64,000 nucleotides of DNA, from contig CAYLYH010000009.1 in NCBI GenBank assembly GCA_964388155.1, forward strand, positions 1 to 64,000. Direction: 5' to 3'. The notes beneath the pieces were generated by a model. The model was given only the letters and a program-made list of their open reading frames with translations. It searched no databases and had not been told where the DNA came from. A program made the translations under genes and the position numbers. This DNA comes from JACNKV01 sp964388155. Its GTDB lineage: Bacteria; Fidelibacterota; Marinisomatia; Marinisomatales; JACNKV01. Every line of letters begins with the position of its first letter. Position 1 is the first letter of the stretch. This document shows positions 29,465 through 39,433 of this stretch, one piece after another.

Positions 29465-31597
29465 CTACAACGTCATCGTAAACCCAAAATACACATTACG
29501 TCCGTGGGTACTTTTCATTTCGGTTCGTTCGGTATAATCCGGTGAATAAATGTACCCGTAAATATTTGTTCGGTCCAATAAATTTGACACGGAAGCATAG
29601 ATGACCAGTAAACCATCTTGCCCGATTGGATATAGCCGACTGTAGGACAGATCCAATCTCTGCATGGCGGGTAAGCGGGCGGAATTCCAATCATCCAGTG
29701 CAGGCGTATAGGGTTTTCCGGTGGTGTATCGGTAGGTTAATCCCACATTATTTGCAGCACCGAACTGCGTTTTAAGAGCAGCGGTTAAATTGTGATTGAT
29801 ATCATAATCCGTAGGGACTAATTCCAAATGATCTAACTCCTTTCTCTTCGATTGCAAGTAGCTATACGACACCCATCCGGAAATATATGGGAGTGTCCCT
29901 TTTAGGAAAAAATCCGCACCATAGGCGTAGCCATTTCCATCATTGGAGTAATTTATTACAGGGTTTTCAAGTACCAAATTTTCGTAATTCTTTTGATAAA
30001 CTTCTGCCTTAAAATCGGTGATTTCAGATTTGTACTCATATCCAACGATGTAATGAATTGCCTTCATTGCTTTAATATTGGGATTTCCAATCCATTCATC
30101 TAAATATTGTATTTTTGGATATTGATGATATACACCTGTGGCAACTTTTAGAAATTGCGTTTCCGACAGCCGATAATTTACGGAGAAACGCGGATCGACA
30201 ACCCGCTGTCTTGGCGTATCCAAAATATCCGTACGCAACCCTGCCACAATGAACAATCGCCGAAAAACAGTAAATTCACCCTCAGAATAAACCCCAAAAT
30301 GGCGTGTATTATAATCCACATTGTAAGAATCTGTTTCGGCGCTCGGTCGTAAATCGTTTGGGTCTTTCGGGAACGTCGCTGACAATACCGTTTCCAAATC
30401 ATCCACAATCAACCCGGAATTCAGTTTCAATTTCTCGCTTATTGGAACAGAAATATCTGTTCGCCATTTCCACATTAAATCTTCCAAACTCTTGTCCAAA
30501 TTTCCCAATATCAATCCCTGACCAAATTGATTAACGGACAGGCTTGATTTCACAAAAACTCCTTTCTCAAACAAATGCCGCCACTGGATATTCCCCAGAC
30601 GGGAATGGTTATCGTTTATCAATGTTCCGTCGTACACGGGACTGACTACGTTTACGGCAATTTCATCTATATTGGCAAAATGGAATAACTTTATTTGACC
30701 AACATCGGAGTACTTCCAAACTGCACTGATATTACCGTCCCAGTTAGTCGGGACTTGCTCAAATCGATCTTCGCCGCCGTTCACTTTAAACAGGTATTGC
30801 GTATCTGAGTAATTCCCGGAAAACTGGATAGCTAATTTGTCAGGCTTGATTAACCACGCGCCACCAGCCGATAATGCCGCCAAACCAGCCCCGATAGTTA
30901 TCGATGAACGCTCGGGCAAATCCAATGATTCCATCGCCAGTACACCGGAAAGGACATTCCCGTATTTCGCTGAAAATCCACCGGTAGAAAAATACGTCCC
31001 TGATAACAGCCAGGGGTCGATCATCCCGAAATATCCGCCGGTATCGGATTCATACTTGTATGGATGGCTTATCGTTGCCTGATCCAAGACCACGGTGGTT
31101 TCAGATACATCACCTCCACGGACGTACATCCCTGCCCCTTCATCCACTTGATTCACCCCCGGGAATGTCTGAATAGCGCGAAAAATATCAGCCGCGGCAC
31201 CGGCAGTTGTTACTACATCAAGACTGGTTAAGGTCTGCCCTTCTTCATCTGCCATGGTAAATGAACCTGCGGTAACAGAAACCGGGTCTAATTCCATAAA
31301 TTCTTTGATTAAAACAATATGGGTTTTTTCGTGGAGATTCTCCGCAGACAGAATGATATCTTTTTGCTCAAAACCGATATGTGAAATACGAAGTATTCTT
31401 TCTTCCGATAGTGTCGTTTCGATTGAAAAAAGACCGGTTTCGTCAGTCATGGTTCCTTCAAGCGTGTCTATAAAATACACATTGACGTACGTGAGATTTT
31501 CGCCGGATTCATCTTTAACAGTGCCGGAAACAACAATCGTGTTTTGTCCAAATAATAAGGACATTAGAACAAAGATATATAGACTGATATGTTTCAT
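29465..31597 (-). CDS. TonB-dependent receptor
   Basis: 710 residues. Signal peptide about 1-17, CarboxypepD_reg-like domain (TIVVSGTVKDESGENLTYVNVYFI), plug (GAAADIFRAIQTFPGVNQVDEGAGMYVRGGDVSE) and beta-barrel ending YFGFTMTL. It begins 5 bases after the stop of the winged-helix regulator gene, so it is probably the regulator's operon partner and regulated with it. Ligand unknown. Confidence 0.87.
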   Translation of the reverse strand: MKHISLYIFVLMSLLFGQNTIVVSGTVKDESGENLTYVNVYFIDTLEGTMTDETGLFSIETTLSEERILRISHIGFEQKDIILSAENLHEKTHIVLIKEFMELDPVSVTAGSFTMADEEGQTLTSLDVVTTAGAAADIFRAIQTFPGVNQVDEGAGMYVRGGDVSETTVVLDQATISHPYKYESDTGGYFGMIDPWLLSGTYFSTGGFSAKYGNVLSGVLAMESLDLPERSSITIGAGLAALSAGGAWLIKPDKLAIQFSGNYSDTQYLFKVNGGEDRFEQVPTNWDGNISAVWKYSDVGQIKLFHFANIDEIAVNVVSPVYDGTLINDNHSRLGNIQWRHLFEKGVFVKSSLSVNQFGQGLILGNLDKSLEDLMWKWRTDISVPISEKLKLNSGLIVDDLETVLSATFPKDPNDLRPSAETDSYNVDYNTRHFGVYSEGEFTVFRRLFIVAGLRTDILDTPRQRVVDPRFSVNYRLSETQFLKVATGVYHQYPKIQYLDEWIGNPNIKAMKAIHYIVGYEYKSEITDFKAEVYQKNYENLVLENPVINYSNDGNGYAYGADFFLKGTLPYISGWVSYSYLQSKRKELDHLELVPTDYDINHNLTAALKTQFGAANNVGLTYRYTTGKPYTPALDDWNSARLPAMQRLDLSYSRLYPIGQDGLLVIYASVSNLLDRTNIYGYIYSPDYTERTEMKSTHGRNVYFGFTMTL

Positions 31598-31602
31598 ATT
31601 AT

Positions 31603-31905
31603 TTAACTCTTCATATTCAATAATTCATTAATCTGATAGACGTATTCTTTAAATGCTTTTTGCCCAAGAGAAGTGATTCGAAAAGTTGTCACCGGCTTTC
31701 TGTCTATGAATTTTTTCGTGGATGATACATATTTTACGTCTTCCAATTTACGAATATGCACGCTCAAATTTCCGTCACTCACATTCACTTTTTCTCTGAT
31801 AAACACAAAGTTGGCTGATTCAACAGATACAAGCAATGCCATAATTGCTAGACGAATCCGAGAATGGATAATGTTGTCTAATTGTTTGTAATTGAATTCT
31901 GACAT
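31603..31905 (-). CDS. Winged-helix transcriptional regulator (HTH_34 type)
   Basis: 100 residues with AAAGGA ribosome site. The sequence fits the short MarR/ArsR-like winged-helix family that shares the pattern IIHSRIRLAIMALL, VSDGNLSVHIRKLEDVKYV (recognition helix) and a beta wing with KPVTTFRITSLGQKAF. It has no metal-binding cysteines. It is encoded between a small integral membrane protein gene (upstream) and a TonB receptor gene (5 bases downstream). A perfect palindrome ahead of the membrane-protein gene (32596-32611) is a candidate binding site. Confidence 0.8.
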   Translation of the reverse strand: MSEFNYKQLDNIIHSRIRLAIMALLVSVESANFVFIREKVNVSDGNLSVHIRKLEDVKYVSSTKKFIDRKPVTTFRITSLGQKAFKEYVYQINELLNMKS

Positions 31906-31920
31906 GATTGTCCTTTGGAT

Positions 31921-31941
31921 TGTCTCGAAGTTTTCGGGACA
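31921..31941 (-). other. Intercistronic inverted repeat
   Basis: TGTCTCGAA and TTCGGGACA arms (9 bp, one G-T pair) with a 3-base loop, between the membrane-protein gene and the regulator gene. No T-run follows on the minus strand, so it does not look like an efficient terminator. It could be an mRNA-processing or stabilising hairpin. Confidence 0.4.
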
Positions 31942-31974
31942 CGAATTGACAAAGTTAATTCACTCCATATTTTC

Positions 31975-32565
31975 TTAACTCAAGTCCGCCCATGTTTTTT
32001 TAATAATAAAGCCGGGAATAGTTTGGAAAGCAATCATCATTCCTGCCATAAGCAATAAATGATAATATCCTGGAAATAAAAACATAATAATTGCACCGCC
32101 CCACCAACCGAATGCCAAATTACGAATCCATTTTACATCATAAATAATTCCCGATGAAAAATAACCAATAGCGAGAATAGATGATAATACAGGATTGACA
32201 AACTCATAATGAATTGCCCCGCTACTAACACCTAAAAACCCTAAAAGAGTCATCGTGATTCCAATCGACAACCATAAAAAGCCATCCACCTTTTCAGCAT
32301 AAGTTCTCACCGGTTTCTTACGATCCACCTTCCAGCCGTAAATCATTTCAAAAAGCCAACCGCCTGCAATGACCATGCCCCAATGAATCCACTCTGTTTT
32401 TCCGCCAATTTGATTTATGGCAAGAAACCAGCTCACTATAAGGGCAATAGATACTAATATTCCCCATACTATAAGGTGGTCTCCTATTGCACATACATTC
32501 CTTTTGCTTTCTTCAACAATTTTTTTTATATATGCTAAATCGTCTTGCATTGTTTCTTTTGTCAT
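31975..32565 (-). CDS. Integral membrane protein, partner of the winged-helix regulator
   Basis: 196 residues, AGGAAA ribosome site. A cytoplasmic N-terminal helix (DDLAYIKKIVEESKR) precedes five or six hydrophobic segments (IVWGILVSIALIVSWFLAI, WIHWGMVIAGGWLFEMIYG, and others). No catalytic motif. Two-gene units of a membrane protein and a short winged-helix regulator are common in FCB bacteria. The function is unknown, possibly modulating regulator activity at the membrane (inference). Confidence 0.6.
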   Translation of the reverse strand: MTKETMQDDLAYIKKIVEESKRNVCAIGDHLIVWGILVSIALIVSWFLAINQIGGKTEWIHWGMVIAGGWLFEMIYGWKVDRKKPVRTYAEKVDGFLWLSIGITMTLLGFLGVSSGAIHYEFVNPVLSSILAIGYFSSGIIYDVKWIRNLAFGWWGGAIIMFLFPGYYHLLLMAGMMIAFQTIPGFIIKKTWADLS

Positions 32566-32595
32566 AATATTTCCTGTTTTTAGGTTGCTTTAATT

Positions 32596-32611
32596 TATAA
32601 AGTACTTTATA
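32596..32611. promoter_or_regulatory. 16-bp perfect palindrome, candidate operator
   Basis: TATAAAGTACTTTATA lies 31 bases ahead of the ATG at 32565, in the promoter region of the membrane-protein/regulator/receptor operon. Palindromes with an AAAGTACTTT core suit a dimeric winged-helix protein. Assignment to the regulator at 31603-31905 is inferred from position. Confidence 0.5.
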
Positions 32612-32670
32612 TACAAAACAACAAAATCATTTACCAATCATCGACAGCTCCAACACTCCACTACTTCAAT

Positions 32671-32702
32671 AAAAAAAACCCCGCCAAAACTGACAGGGTT
32701 TT
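32671..32702 (-). terminator. Rho-independent terminator after the 32725 gene
   Basis: On the minus strand AAAACCCTGTC pairs with GGCGGGGTTTT (11 bp including G-T pairs) around a 6-base loop, and a run of T follows. It lies 22 bases past the stop codon at 32725. Confidence 0.8.
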
Positions 32703-32724
32703 CACTTGGGATGTTTCTAGAATT

Positions 32725-33156
32725 TTACTGTTTTAGCCGGTACGCAGCGCTCTCTACGGTTTTCATAAACTTATCCACTTGGGTTCTCGTATGAAACATA
32801 TCTTCGATTCCCTCATACGTATCGACAGGATACATTTCTGCATCAAAGTCATAAAGGAATATAGCCTCCAGTTTTCTTATCAAATCCCGAAGAACCATTG
32901 GCGGAATGTCTTTACTGCGAAGAAAATTAATTTGCAGGTTTATCCTTCCGTCTGAAGAAAGATGAAACAATGGCAGATATCCAAAATCTGACTCACAACG
33001 AAAAGTCATGGTACCATGTTCTTCGCCTCGACCCCAAGAAATATCATCTGAATATTTTTCGGAAAATTCAATGAGTCTCACCCCAATTTTAGCGACTTCT
33101 CTACTACTGGTTTCACGCAAATGTTTAATAAATGTTTTTTTATCCCACTTTATCAT
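32725..33156 (-). CDS. Hypothetical cytoplasmic protein
   Basis: 143 residues, no signal peptide or membrane segment. GGAG lies about 15 bases before the ATG. The sequence contains SWGRGEEHGTMTFRC and MYPVDTYEGIEDMFHTRTQVDKFM, and resembles small alpha/beta proteins without known function. I do not recognise a family. It forms a single-gene unit between the HtpG gene and a clear terminator. Confidence 0.65.
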   Translation of the reverse strand: MIKWDKKTFIKHLRETSSREVAKIGVRLIEFSEKYSDDISWGRGEEHGTMTFRCESDFGYLPLFHLSSDGRINLQINFLRSKDIPPMVLRDLIRKLEAIFLYDFDAEMYPVDTYEGIEDMFHTRTQVDKFMKTVESAAYRLKQ

Positions 33157-33315
33157 ATTAGTGACACTCCGTTGGTATTATGTTCAAAAAGAATGCAATA
33201 TCCCTCGCAGAATTTAATCAATTTATCAAACATGAATATAGTTACTTTTTCCGAAACGCAAAATGAGCGATTACGGTCATAAATTATGTCTATGTTTTTA
33301 TGATAAATATTGAGA

Positions 33316-35184
33316 CTATAAAGCCTTACCAAGGATGGAATTCAACCGCGTTACAAATTCCGCTGGATTATCTAATTTCACACCTTCCAACAGCAAAGCC
33401 TGTTCAAGTAAAAGTAGCGCCGCATCATCAAATGCTTTGCTTTTGCGCATATCCTTCATCTTTATGACAACTGCGTGATTTGGATTTATCTCCAAAATAG
33501 GTTTCACCTCCTGCGGAGCGGCTTGTCCCATGGCGCGCAAAACTTCCTGCATCTGTACGGTCGGATCGTTTTGATCTGCTACAATCACGGACGGTGAATC
33601 ACTCAGCCTTGTCGATGCCACAACATCTTTGACCTTACCGCCAAGGACTTTCTTTATTTTCTTTAAAAGCGGCTTCAGTTCCTTTTCGCTGGACTTTTCA
33701 TCATCGGATTTCAATTCATCCGCGGCATCACTGCGGTTTACCGAACGGAATTCTTTCTCTTTGTATTTAGGTATGGATGGCATCACTAACTCATCTATAT
33801 CATCATCCATGATTAGGACTTCCACATCTTTGTTCTTATACATTTCCAAGAGCGGAGAATTGCGCAGACTTTCTTCATTGCCACCTGTGATGTAATAGAT
33901 GATGTTTTGATCATCTTGCATCCGGTCAAGATATTCCGCCAAACTTGTGTAGCCATCTACCTTCGTGGATTTGAACCGCAATAGGTCAATCAAGTTATCC
34001 TTATTTTCAAAATCCTGTGCAACACCTTCTTTTAACGTACGACCGTATTCTTCATAAAATTCGATGTATTTTTTAGAGTCTGTATTCGCCAAATTACCAA
34101 ACTCCTTAATCAATTTTTTCACAGAATTCTTCTTGATTTTTACCATGATTCGGTTCTTCTGTAATATTTCTCTGCTGACGTTCAGCGGAAGGTCTTCTGA
34201 ATCGATTACCCCACGCAAAAACCGCATCCATACCGGCATGAGTTCTTTATCATCATCTGTGATAAATACCCGATTCACATACAGTTTTACGCCTGGTTTA
34301 TAGTCTGCATAAAAAAGATCTACTGGTGCTTTTTTCGGGATGTAAAACAAAGTCGTATATTCTAATGCGCCTTCAGCACGGGTATGGAAATACAGCATCG
34401 GGTCTTCAAAATCCGTGCTGATCGATTTATAAAAATCATGGTAATCTTTTTCCTTCAACTCCGATTTCGAACGTTTCCAAAACGCAGTCCCATCGTTGAT
34501 CTGATCTTCTTTTTGCTCTTTTCCCGTCTCTTTTCCATCCTTGTCGTATTGAGTCTCTTCGTAATGCAGATGGATTGGGAACGGAATATGGTTAGAATAT
34601 TTTTTTATAATCGTCTGAATTTCCCAGCGATTGACATATTCCTTCCCCTCATCATTCAGATGAAGAATCACGTCCGTACCATTTTCTTTCCGCACCGTTT
34701 TTTCGATTTCATATCCGGACTTTCCGTCGCTGGTCCATTTCCACGCATCTTCTTCTCCTGCTTTGCGGCTGATGACTTCCACACTGTCAGCCACCATATA
34801 ACTGGAATAAAACCCTACTCCGAACTGACCAATTAAAGAGGAATCTTTTTTGGCATCGCCGGTCAATTTGTTCAAAAAGTTTTTCGTTCCGGAGCGCGCA
34901 ATCGTTCCCAGATTTTCTTTCAGATCTTCTTCGTTCATCCCGATTCCGGAATCAGAGATTGTCAATGTTTTTGCATCACCGTCCTGATACGAAATGTTAA
35001 TTCGCGGTTCAAATGCAGTATCTTTGTGGGCATCTTCGGTCAGAGTTAAATATTTTAATTTATCCAACGCATCAGATGAGTTAGACACCAGCTCACGTAA
35101 AAATATCTCTTTGTGTGAATACAAAGAATGGATGATCAAATGAAGTAATTGACTTACCTCAGTTTGAAATGAATGGGTTGTCAT
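33316..35184 (-). CDS. htpG: Hsp90-family chaperone HtpG
   Basis: 622 residues, standard family length, GAGGA ribosome site. The N-terminal ATP-binding GHKL domain shows ELVSNSSDALDKL, DSGIGMNEEDL, ARSGTKNF and GQFGVGFYSSYMVAD. The middle domain has LPLNVSREILQKNR, whose Arg contacts the ATP gamma-phosphate. The C-terminal dimerisation domain ends the protein. ATP-dependent cytoplasmic folding chaperone. It stands alone between a hypothetical gene and the M1 peptidase gene (90-base gap). Confidence 0.97.
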   Translation of the reverse strand: MTTHSFQTEVSQLLHLIIHSLYSHKEIFLRELVSNSSDALDKLKYLTLTEDAHKDTAFEPRINISYQDGDAKTLTISDSGIGMNEEDLKENLGTIARSGTKNFLNKLTGDAKKDSSLIGQFGVGFYSSYMVADSVEVISRKAGEEDAWKWTSDGKSGYEIEKTVRKENGTDVILHLNDEGKEYVNRWEIQTIIKKYSNHIPFPIHLHYEETQYDKDGKETGKEQKEDQINDGTAFWKRSKSELKEKDYHDFYKSISTDFEDPMLYFHTRAEGALEYTTLFYIPKKAPVDLFYADYKPGVKLYVNRVFITDDDKELMPVWMRFLRGVIDSEDLPLNVSREILQKNRIMVKIKKNSVKKLIKEFGNLANTDSKKYIEFYEEYGRTLKEGVAQDFENKDNLIDLLRFKSTKVDGYTSLAEYLDRMQDDQNIIYYITGGNEESLRNSPLLEMYKNKDVEVLIMDDDIDELVMPSIPKYKEKEFRSVNRSDAADELKSDDEKSSEKELKPLLKKIKKVLGGKVKDVVASTRLSDSPSVIVADQNDPTVQMQEVLRAMGQAAPQEVKPILEINPNHAVVIKMKDMRKSKAFDDAALLLLEQALLLEGVKLDNPAEFVTRLNSILGKAL

Positions 35185-35274
35185 AATGATTTTTCCTCTA
35201 TATTATTGTGAATATTTGATGAAATTTCGGGGCGGAAGTTACAGAAATTTGAGGAAACCGGAGAAATACTTTTT

Positions 35275-38235
35275 CTATCGTCCAAACCGCATATTCGGCA
35301 TTCCGATCTCAAACCGCATTCGGTCTTTAACCCAACCAAAATCTGTGGGAGTTTGATCTTCATCCCAGCTTTGATACAGCGGAATAAATACCCCGATATT
35401 TGCCAGATTAAACTTCAACCCGGCATCGATATACGTTTCACCCAAATCAGATGCCCCGACAACATCTGCGAATACACGAAATGGCAGCTTAGGCACGGAT
35501 TGGCTGAAATTCACACCCCAAGATAACTCTTCCGAAATAATCGGACCGTTTTCATCTGCGGCACGACCATGCAGAGAAGGTCCGTCCTTTACAAATTGTT
35601 CATCCAAAATATTATAAACATTAGCTGCATTTTCCGAACGATCAAAAACCATCATGTTTTCGAAATTGGGGTCCACTCCGCCCCCAAGATAGGTGCGATA
35701 TTGCTTCGGAGCTGAACTTTCACCGATATACCCTCCGATCCAAAACCGTAACCCGGAACGAATTGTTTGCGCCCAGCGACGATTAACATTGGCAGAAAAA
35801 TGTACTTTGGTGAAGTTGTTATCGCCGAATCCGGTCATCATTCCGGTGGAAGTTTGATAATTAACCAGCGGGTTCGGTCGGTTTGAATACGCGACGCCCA
35901 ACGTCGATACAGCAAACTCTCCGTCATCATAATATGTGGGATCCAGCATTTCACCGGTTAAATTATGATGATAAAACGCACCATTAAATGTGAGCCTCGG
36001 CGTAGAAACTACCGGTTGTTTAATAACGCCACTGAAGGAGATAGTTTGGCTGGACCTGTTTCCAAAATCTGATATCCCGCCACTTAACGTAAGCGACATA
36101 AAACCAAACATCTTATACCAGGTTTTTTCCCCGCTCATGGAACCGATGAACTTCTGATGTTTAAAATCCCACATCGGGACAAAACTGATCCCGTAATCAT
36201 AGGTTGGGATAAATCCGCTGTAAAGCACGAACCCCGGTGTCGCACCGTTATATGTATTTCCAATGAGCCATGGGAGCCAGTACCATTCTTTTTTTCCATA
36301 GTCGGGCTGGTCAAAAACAAAGTGGAATTTGACCGGGCGTTTCGTGGAGTTGTTCGTCCTGCGGATGTCGGGCATTTGGTCTGTCGGGTCAATCACCGCT
36401 TTTACGGCATTCTCCGGCATCTCAATCTGTTTAGACGATGAAATTCCGCGATGCCATTCGTTACCGATTTCATTACCTTCTGCATCGTAATAAGCTACTT
36501 CTACCGGGCAGGTTATTGTTCCGTTATTCCTCAAGACGATGCCATTCACGTCCTTCTCAATCGCATAATCTATAACTTTCGTATCATTGATCAGGTCATC
36601 AAAAAACCAGCTCAAATCTTCATCAAGATGTGATTCTACCAAGGATCGTAAATCGCCCGGCTGCGGATGTTTGAACTTCCATGTTTCGTAGTAATCCTGC
36701 ATGATCTCGTCCATTTTCTGTTCACCTAAATAATGCTGTAAGAACCGAAATACGATAGCAGACTTCGCATACACAATTGACCCGTAATTCCCCGGGTGGT
36801 AATCGACTGACGGCAATTCGATGGGCTGGTCATTCCCAGGAATAGCCCGACCGGCGTAACCCATATAGCCCATTACCCATCGAAAGTCCAAGTTTTTTCC
36901 GATTCCCATCTTATTTTGAACAAAATCCTGAAATACGATTTGTCCGTTCCGTTCGGGATATTTTTTCTCCCAATAACGGATATTGGAATATTCATTTAAT
37001 CCTTCGTCCATCCATGCGTGTTCCCGTTCATCTGAACCTAAAATGCCGTAAAACCAATTATGTCCGACTTCGTGCATGATGACAAACTCCAACATATCTT
37101 TGGATCTTCCGCTGGAAATCACGGTAATATTTGGGTATTCCATTCCACCGCCGGCGGACATATCCCCATCCACCGCAGTGATGTGATTGTACGGATAGTC
37201 CCCGTAAAACTCACTGTACCAATATCCGGCATCGTGGATATACTCTATAGATTTCTCCCAAAGTTCGGCATTTTTTGGTAGGTACATACTCCACAATGTG
37301 ATAGTTTTTGTAGAGTCATCCAATTGCAATTCTCCTTTTCTAACAATCCAATTCGGATCGGCAAACCATGCAAAATCATGTACATTCTCCTGATGAAAAT
37401 GCAGTGTTTTTGTTTTGGTGTTTTCTTCAGGTATTTCTCTGTCCTCATTCTTTTTTAATAATCCAAGCTTTGATTTTTTTCTGCCGGAGAGCACTTTCAT
37501 CTTCTTTTTGAACGCTTTTTTATCCAAGGTGTGAAGTGCATCTCCTTCTTTTACTAAGGAATCCAGCCAAACAAGTTCTGCTTCGCCATTCACCAAATCT
37601 CCGGTTGCCATGATACGGTAATTCTCAGGGAGTGTGATTTTTACATCAAAGGTTCCGAATTCGCTGTAAAATTCACCCATATTCAAGTATGGCATCGGAT
37701 GCCAGCCATTGCGGTCATATACAGCAGGTTTCGGATACCATTGCGTTATTTCATAATGTTTACCGGTGTGTCCTAATCGTGAGTACACATTCGGTAGTTT
37801 AACAAAAAACGGGGTTTCTATCTTCACGCTTTTTCCCGGCAATAACGGCTGATGAAGCATGACTTTCGCCACATCAATCCATTCTTCATGGTACGTCCAT
37901 TCGACTGGAGTTCCGTCTATAGAAAAATCAAGGCTGTCAATGTATCCACGGTTTTCATCCTTGGCGTAGTAAAACCGGGTTGAGCCGTTCTTGAATGCTT
38001 GTTTAGCATAAGCAGTTTCGGTGTTTTTATAGGCATTTGGCCAGAGGTGAAACCAGATAAACTCCAGTGTGTCCGGTGAATGGTTCGTGTAAATCACCGT
38101 CTCATGTGCAGTCAAAGTATGCACGGAATCATCCAGTGCTACATCGATGGTATATTTAACATCCTGCTGGAAGTAATCTACATCTCCGGCAAGAACAAAT
38201 ATGGGTATTAAAATGGTCAGTAAGTATTTAAGCAT
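35275..38235 (-). CDS. Exported M1-family (gluzincin) metallopeptidase
   Basis: 986 residues with signal peptide (LLTILIPIFVLAG) and AAAGGA ribosome site. The zinc site is H388-E389-V-G-H392 with E411 19 residues on (HExxH-x18-E, the M1 aminopeptidase layout), and WMDEGLNEY around it. The GGMEYPN segment just before (VDGDMSAGGGMEYPNI) is the substrate-binding GxMEN counterpart. Residues about 235-270 are a Lys-rich insertion. The C-terminal half (about 650-986) is rich in aromatic beta strands and may form an outer-membrane-like or Ig-like module. It probably trims peptides in the periplasm or on the surface. Monocistronic by spacing. Confidence 0.88.
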   Translation of the reverse strand: MLKYLLTILIPIFVLAGDVDYFQQDVKYTIDVALDDSVHTLTAHETVIYTNHSPDTLEFIWFHLWPNAYKNTETAYAKQAFKNGSTRFYYAKDENRGYIDSLDFSIDGTPVEWTYHEEWIDVAKVMLHQPLLPGKSVKIETPFFVKLPNVYSRLGHTGKHYEITQWYPKPAVYDRNGWHPMPYLNMGEFYSEFGTFDVKITLPENYRIMATGDLVNGEAELVWLDSLVKEGDALHTLDKKAFKKKMKVLSGRKKSKLGLLKKNEDREIPEENTKTKTLHFHQENVHDFAWFADPNWIVRKGELQLDDSTKTITLWSMYLPKNAELWEKSIEYIHDAGYWYSEFYGDYPYNHITAVDGDMSAGGGMEYPNITVISSGRSKDMLEFVIMHEVGHNWFYGILGSDEREHAWMDEGLNEYSNIRYWEKKYPERNGQIVFQDFVQNKMGIGKNLDFRWVMGYMGYAGRAIPGNDQPIELPSVDYHPGNYGSIVYAKSAIVFRFLQHYLGEQKMDEIMQDYYETWKFKHPQPGDLRSLVESHLDEDLSWFFDDLINDTKVIDYAIEKDVNGIVLRNNGTITCPVEVAYYDAEGNEIGNEWHRGISSSKQIEMPENAVKAVIDPTDQMPDIRRTNNSTKRPVKFHFVFDQPDYGKKEWYWLPWLIGNTYNGATPGFVLYSGFIPTYDYGISFVPMWDFKHQKFIGSMSGEKTWYKMFGFMSLTLSGGISDFGNRSSQTISFSGVIKQPVVSTPRLTFNGAFYHHNLTGEMLDPTYYDDGEFAVSTLGVAYSNRPNPLVNYQTSTGMMTGFGDNNFTKVHFSANVNRRWAQTIRSGLRFWIGGYIGESSAPKQYRTYLGGGVDPNFENMMVFDRSENAANVYNILDEQFVKDGPSLHGRAADENGPIISEELSWGVNFSQSVPKLPFRVFADVVGASDLGETYIDAGLKFNLANIGVFIPLYQSWDEDQTPTDFGWVKDRMRFEIGMPNMRFGR

Positions 38236-38396
38236 TATTTTTTCCTTTCAGAATAAGATGTAGTTTAGACATAGATCGCGATAGAAAGGTTGTCATAATA
38301 TTTTTCTAATATCTGTTTTCGCATTGATTATTTCATATTTATTAACCCGTCCAATTCGTGTCATCCATTTTCTATTTTATCAATAATTTGTCCGAA

Positions 38397-39431
38397 TTAA
38401 TAACTCTCGTCTGTCAGTTCAACTTTTCCCCAAAATATTTTGTAAATAAATATCGTGTACCCGATTACCACCGGCATTCCGAGCAGCGTGATAATTAACA
38501 TCGCTGTCAATGTTGGTGCGGTAGAGGATGCATTTGTGATTGTCAAACTTGCATTCAGAACTGCCATATTATCAAGATTCGGAACCAATCGCGGGAACAT
38601 TCCTACTGCTGCAACACCGATCAATCCTACAATAGTCAGAGATGAAGACAAAAATGCCTGCCATGTTTCCTCTTTATTTATCAATGCTGGAGTGAATATA
38701 GTTGAGCCAAACAAAATTATAAAAAATATCCAAAATATTGGGTTTTTTAAAACACCTTCAAATAAATATGATGCTTCAAAAAATGCAAAGAGAGTGGATA
38801 AAACAAATAAAGAGATAAACACGATCCATGCTTTCGAGGCAATATTTCTCATCCTGTCTTGCAGTTCACCCTCCGTTTTGAGCGTTAAGTAAATCGCTCC
38901 ATGCTTAACAAACATTGCCAAGCTCAAAATTCCAATTAATAACGAAAATGGGTTTAATAAACCAAGAAATGTCCCGGTGAATATTCCATTATTGTCCAAC
39001 GGAATTCCGCGCATTAGGTTCCCAACTGCTACTCCAAACAAGATTGCCGGGAGCAGACTTCCAATTCCAAATGACCAATCCCAAATCGGACGCCATTTAT
39101 CAGAAATGACATGTTCTCGAAATTCCATGGATACTGCTCTCAATATCAACGCTAACAGTAAGAGCATAATAGCGATATAGAAACCGCTGAAAACGGTTGC
39201 ATAAACTTTCGGGAAAGCTGCAAATAAAGCACCTCCGGCAGTAAGGAGCCAAACTTCATTTCCGTCCCAAACCGGACCAATTGCATTTATATTAATACGT
39301 TTTTCCTTTTCACTCTTAGCAAATAGATGGATGACACCAACCCCAAGGTCAAAACCATCTAAAACTGCATACCCTACGATTAAAACAGTAAACAGAAAAA
39401 ACCAGATTACCTGTAGTGTGCTTAAATCCAT
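38397..39431 (-). CDS. cydB: Cytochrome bd quinol oxidase subunit II
   Basis: 344 residues, very strong GAGGAGGTG ribosome site, beginning 2 bases after the cydA stop. About eight or nine membrane segments. The N-terminal pattern GYAVLDGFDLGVG and GPVWDGNEVWLLTAGGALFAAFP are diagnostic of CydB, as is the later RRAVSMEFR-like ILRAVSMEFREH. With CydA it forms the high-affinity terminal oxidase that reduces oxygen to water using quinol. No cydX-like small gene follows that I can see. Confidence 0.96.
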   Translation of the reverse strand: MDLSTLQVIWFFLFTVLIVGYAVLDGFDLGVGVIHLFAKSEKEKRININAIGPVWDGNEVWLLTAGGALFAAFPKVYATVFSGFYIAIMLLLLALILRAVSMEFREHVISDKWRPIWDWSFGIGSLLPAILFGVAVGNLMRGIPLDNNGIFTGTFLGLLNPFSLLIGILSLAMFVKHGAIYLTLKTEGELQDRMRNIASKAWIVFISLFVLSTLFAFFEASYLFEGVLKNPIFWIFFIILFGSTIFTPALINKEETWQAFLSSSLTIVGLIGVAAVGMFPRLVPNLDNMAVLNASLTITNASSTAPTLTAMLIITLLGMPVVIGYTIFIYKIFWGKVELTDESY

Positions 39432-39433
39432 GA

